A DNA stretch of 33,338 nucleotides from Clostridia bacterium (GTDB lineage Bacteria > Bacillota > Clostridia > Oscillospirales > Acutalibacteraceae): contig JAFTCS010000235.1 in the NCBI GenBank assembly GCA_017454565.1, forward strand, positions 1 to 33,338, read 5' to 3'. Positions 32,308 to 33,338 of this stretch are shown piece by piece (position 1 is the first letter of the stretch; each line of letters starts with the position of its first letter). A program made the translations under genes and the position numbers. The notes under the pieces were generated by a model. That model saw only the letters and a program-made list of their open reading frames with translations. It was not told the DNA's origin and did no database searches.

Positions 32308-33338
32308 ATGAAGAAAGGTATTGATGTATCCTACGCAAACGGCAGACTTGACTGGAAAAAGCTTAAATCTGCCGGGATCGAATTTGCCGTGATAAGGAGC
32401 AGCTTTGGTTCTGACGATCCCGATCAGGTGGATAGTCAGTTCAGGAACAACGCTCAGGGCTGCATTGAAAACGGCATACCGTTTATGACCTACCATTTTG
32501 CATATTTTATAGACAAGCAGAGGGCAAGGGATGAGGCTGACTTTGCTGTAAGGCTGGCGAAGGAATATCCTCAGGTCAGGGCGATAGCTCTGGATCTCGA
32601 GGATGATACCCTGCGCTTTTCTTCACTTATGGGCGCTTCACCCAACTGGACGGAATGCGCCGCGGTTTTTCTTGAAAGGGTGGCGCAGGCAGGCTACACG
32701 CCTGTACTTTATACAAACTACAGCTTTATGAACTATGTTTTTGATTATGACAAGCTGAAAAAGTATCCGCTGTGGCTGGCTTCTCCGGGAGCAAGCGAGA
32801 GCACCGCTCTGCAGTACGGCAGTCTGTTCATGTGGCAGTATTCATGGGAGGGCAGGCCCTCTGGCAGCAACGGTGACACCGATATGGATTACTGCTATGA
32901 TATGGATATCATCACCGGAAAAAACGGCACTTCGACAGGCTCCGGAACTCAGACCGGCACTGACGACTCCGAAAAGGCAGATTATCGGGTCAGGGTGACG
33001 TCAACTGACGGCGTGAATATCCGTAAGGGTGCGGGTCTGAACTATGATATCATCGGTGCGGTGCCATTCGGCGAGGTGGTAAGGATAACCCGGCGCACAT
33101 CCGGCGGAGGGTATACCTGGGGACTGACAGACTATTGCGGCACTGCCGGCTGGATAGCCCTCAATTACACCGAAACGGTGAGTGACGACAGCTCCAAAGG
33201 CGAGATAAGTCAGATAAATTCATCCCAGAAGGTAGATTATCAGGTCAGGGTGACGTCAACTGACGGATTGAACATTCGCAGCGGTGCGGCTCTGAGCTAT
33301 GGAATTATCGGAGCTGTGCCATTCGGCGAGGTGGTAAG
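32308..33338 (+). CDS. GH25 lysozyme-type endolysin with SH3b repeats (cut by window end)
   Basis: An open frame of at least 343 codons running off the window; AAAAGGAGGAG precedes the ATG. Residues 1-210 are a glycoside hydrolase 25 (muramidase) domain that cleaves the MurNAc-GlcNAc bond: MKKGIDVSYANGRLDW at the start, the acidic active-site strand AIALDLEDD, VLYTNYSFM and a WQYSWEG segment. A Gly/Thr/Ser linker leads to two SH3b wall-binding repeats (about 225-293 and from about 310), which are also nearly identical in DNA over their starts. There is no signal peptide, so export should depend on the adjacent holin, as in phage lysis cassettes. Confidence 0.92.
   Translation, partial: MKKGIDVSYANGRLDWKKLKSAGIEFAVIRSSFGSDDPDQVDSQFRNNAQGCIENGIPFMTYHFAYFIDKQRARDEADFAVRLAKEYPQVRAIALDLEDDTLRFSSLMGASPNWTECAAVFLERVAQAGYTPVLYTNYSFMNYVFDYDKLKKYPLWLASPGASESTALQYGSLFMWQYSWEGRPSGSNGDTDMDYCYDMDIITGKNGTSTGSGTQTGTDDSEKADYRVRVTSTDGVNIRKGAGLNYDIIGAVPFGEVVRITRRTSGGGYTWGLTDYCGTAGWIALNYTETVSDDSSKGEISQINSSQKVDYQVRVTSTDGLNIRSGAALSYGIIGAVPFGEVV

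Overview
The window looks like chromosome from a low-to-mid GC, spore-forming Clostridia bacterium, probably Ruminococcus/Oscillospiraceae-like. The taxon is inferred from the Firmicutes gene order, spoIVB and spoVM, the AT-rich spacers, the AGGAGG ribosome sites and the lipoprotein CotH; no rRNA or other marker is present to prove it.

Layout. 94-2777 (minus): a sugar-type ABC solute-binding lipoprotein and a MntP/YtaF-type membrane protein. 2922-5551 (plus): a divergent calcium-type P-type ATPase whose first ~45 codons are in a different frame from the rest. 5867-7837 (minus): two small related membrane proteins and a DUF348-G5-3D cell-wall protein with a consensus promoter and a structured leader. 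8653-14582 (minus): an apparent operon trmL - ABC-F ATPase - CBS protein - mnmA - CotH lipoprotein, closed by a strong terminator. 15080-16267 (minus): spoIVB.

16570-30614 (plus) is a compact housekeeping block matching the Bacillus subtilis yloC-to-spoVM order: yicC, remA, gmk, rpoZ, priA, def, fmt, rsmB, rlmN, prpC, prkC, rsgA, thiN, an unrecognised 49-codon membrane gene, and spoVM. Relative to Bacillus, coaBC (between rpoZ and priA) and rpe (between rsgA and thiN) are missing. The block links transcription and replication restart, formylated translation initiation, rRNA modification, PASTA kinase/phosphatase signalling and spore coat assembly. 30730-31272 is a PAP2 lipid phosphatase with its own promoter and terminator.

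31634 to the window end is a phage-type lysis cassette: a 56-codon ORF, an XhlA-like coiled-coil membrane protein, an r1t-like holin and a GH25-SH3b endolysin cut by the window edge. Either a prophage continues to the right, or this is a stand-alone cassette.

The longer gaps between transcription units carry modular hairpin-rich repeats in both orientations (about 5604-5866, 8567-8650, 14634-15041, 21062-21375, 30140-30260, 31384-31598). The most unusual points are the ABC-F protein in which every degenerate motif maps to one composite ATP site, the 49-codon gene paired with spoVM, the lysis cassette, and the repeat family. No CRISPR array, tRNA, rRNA or transposase was found.
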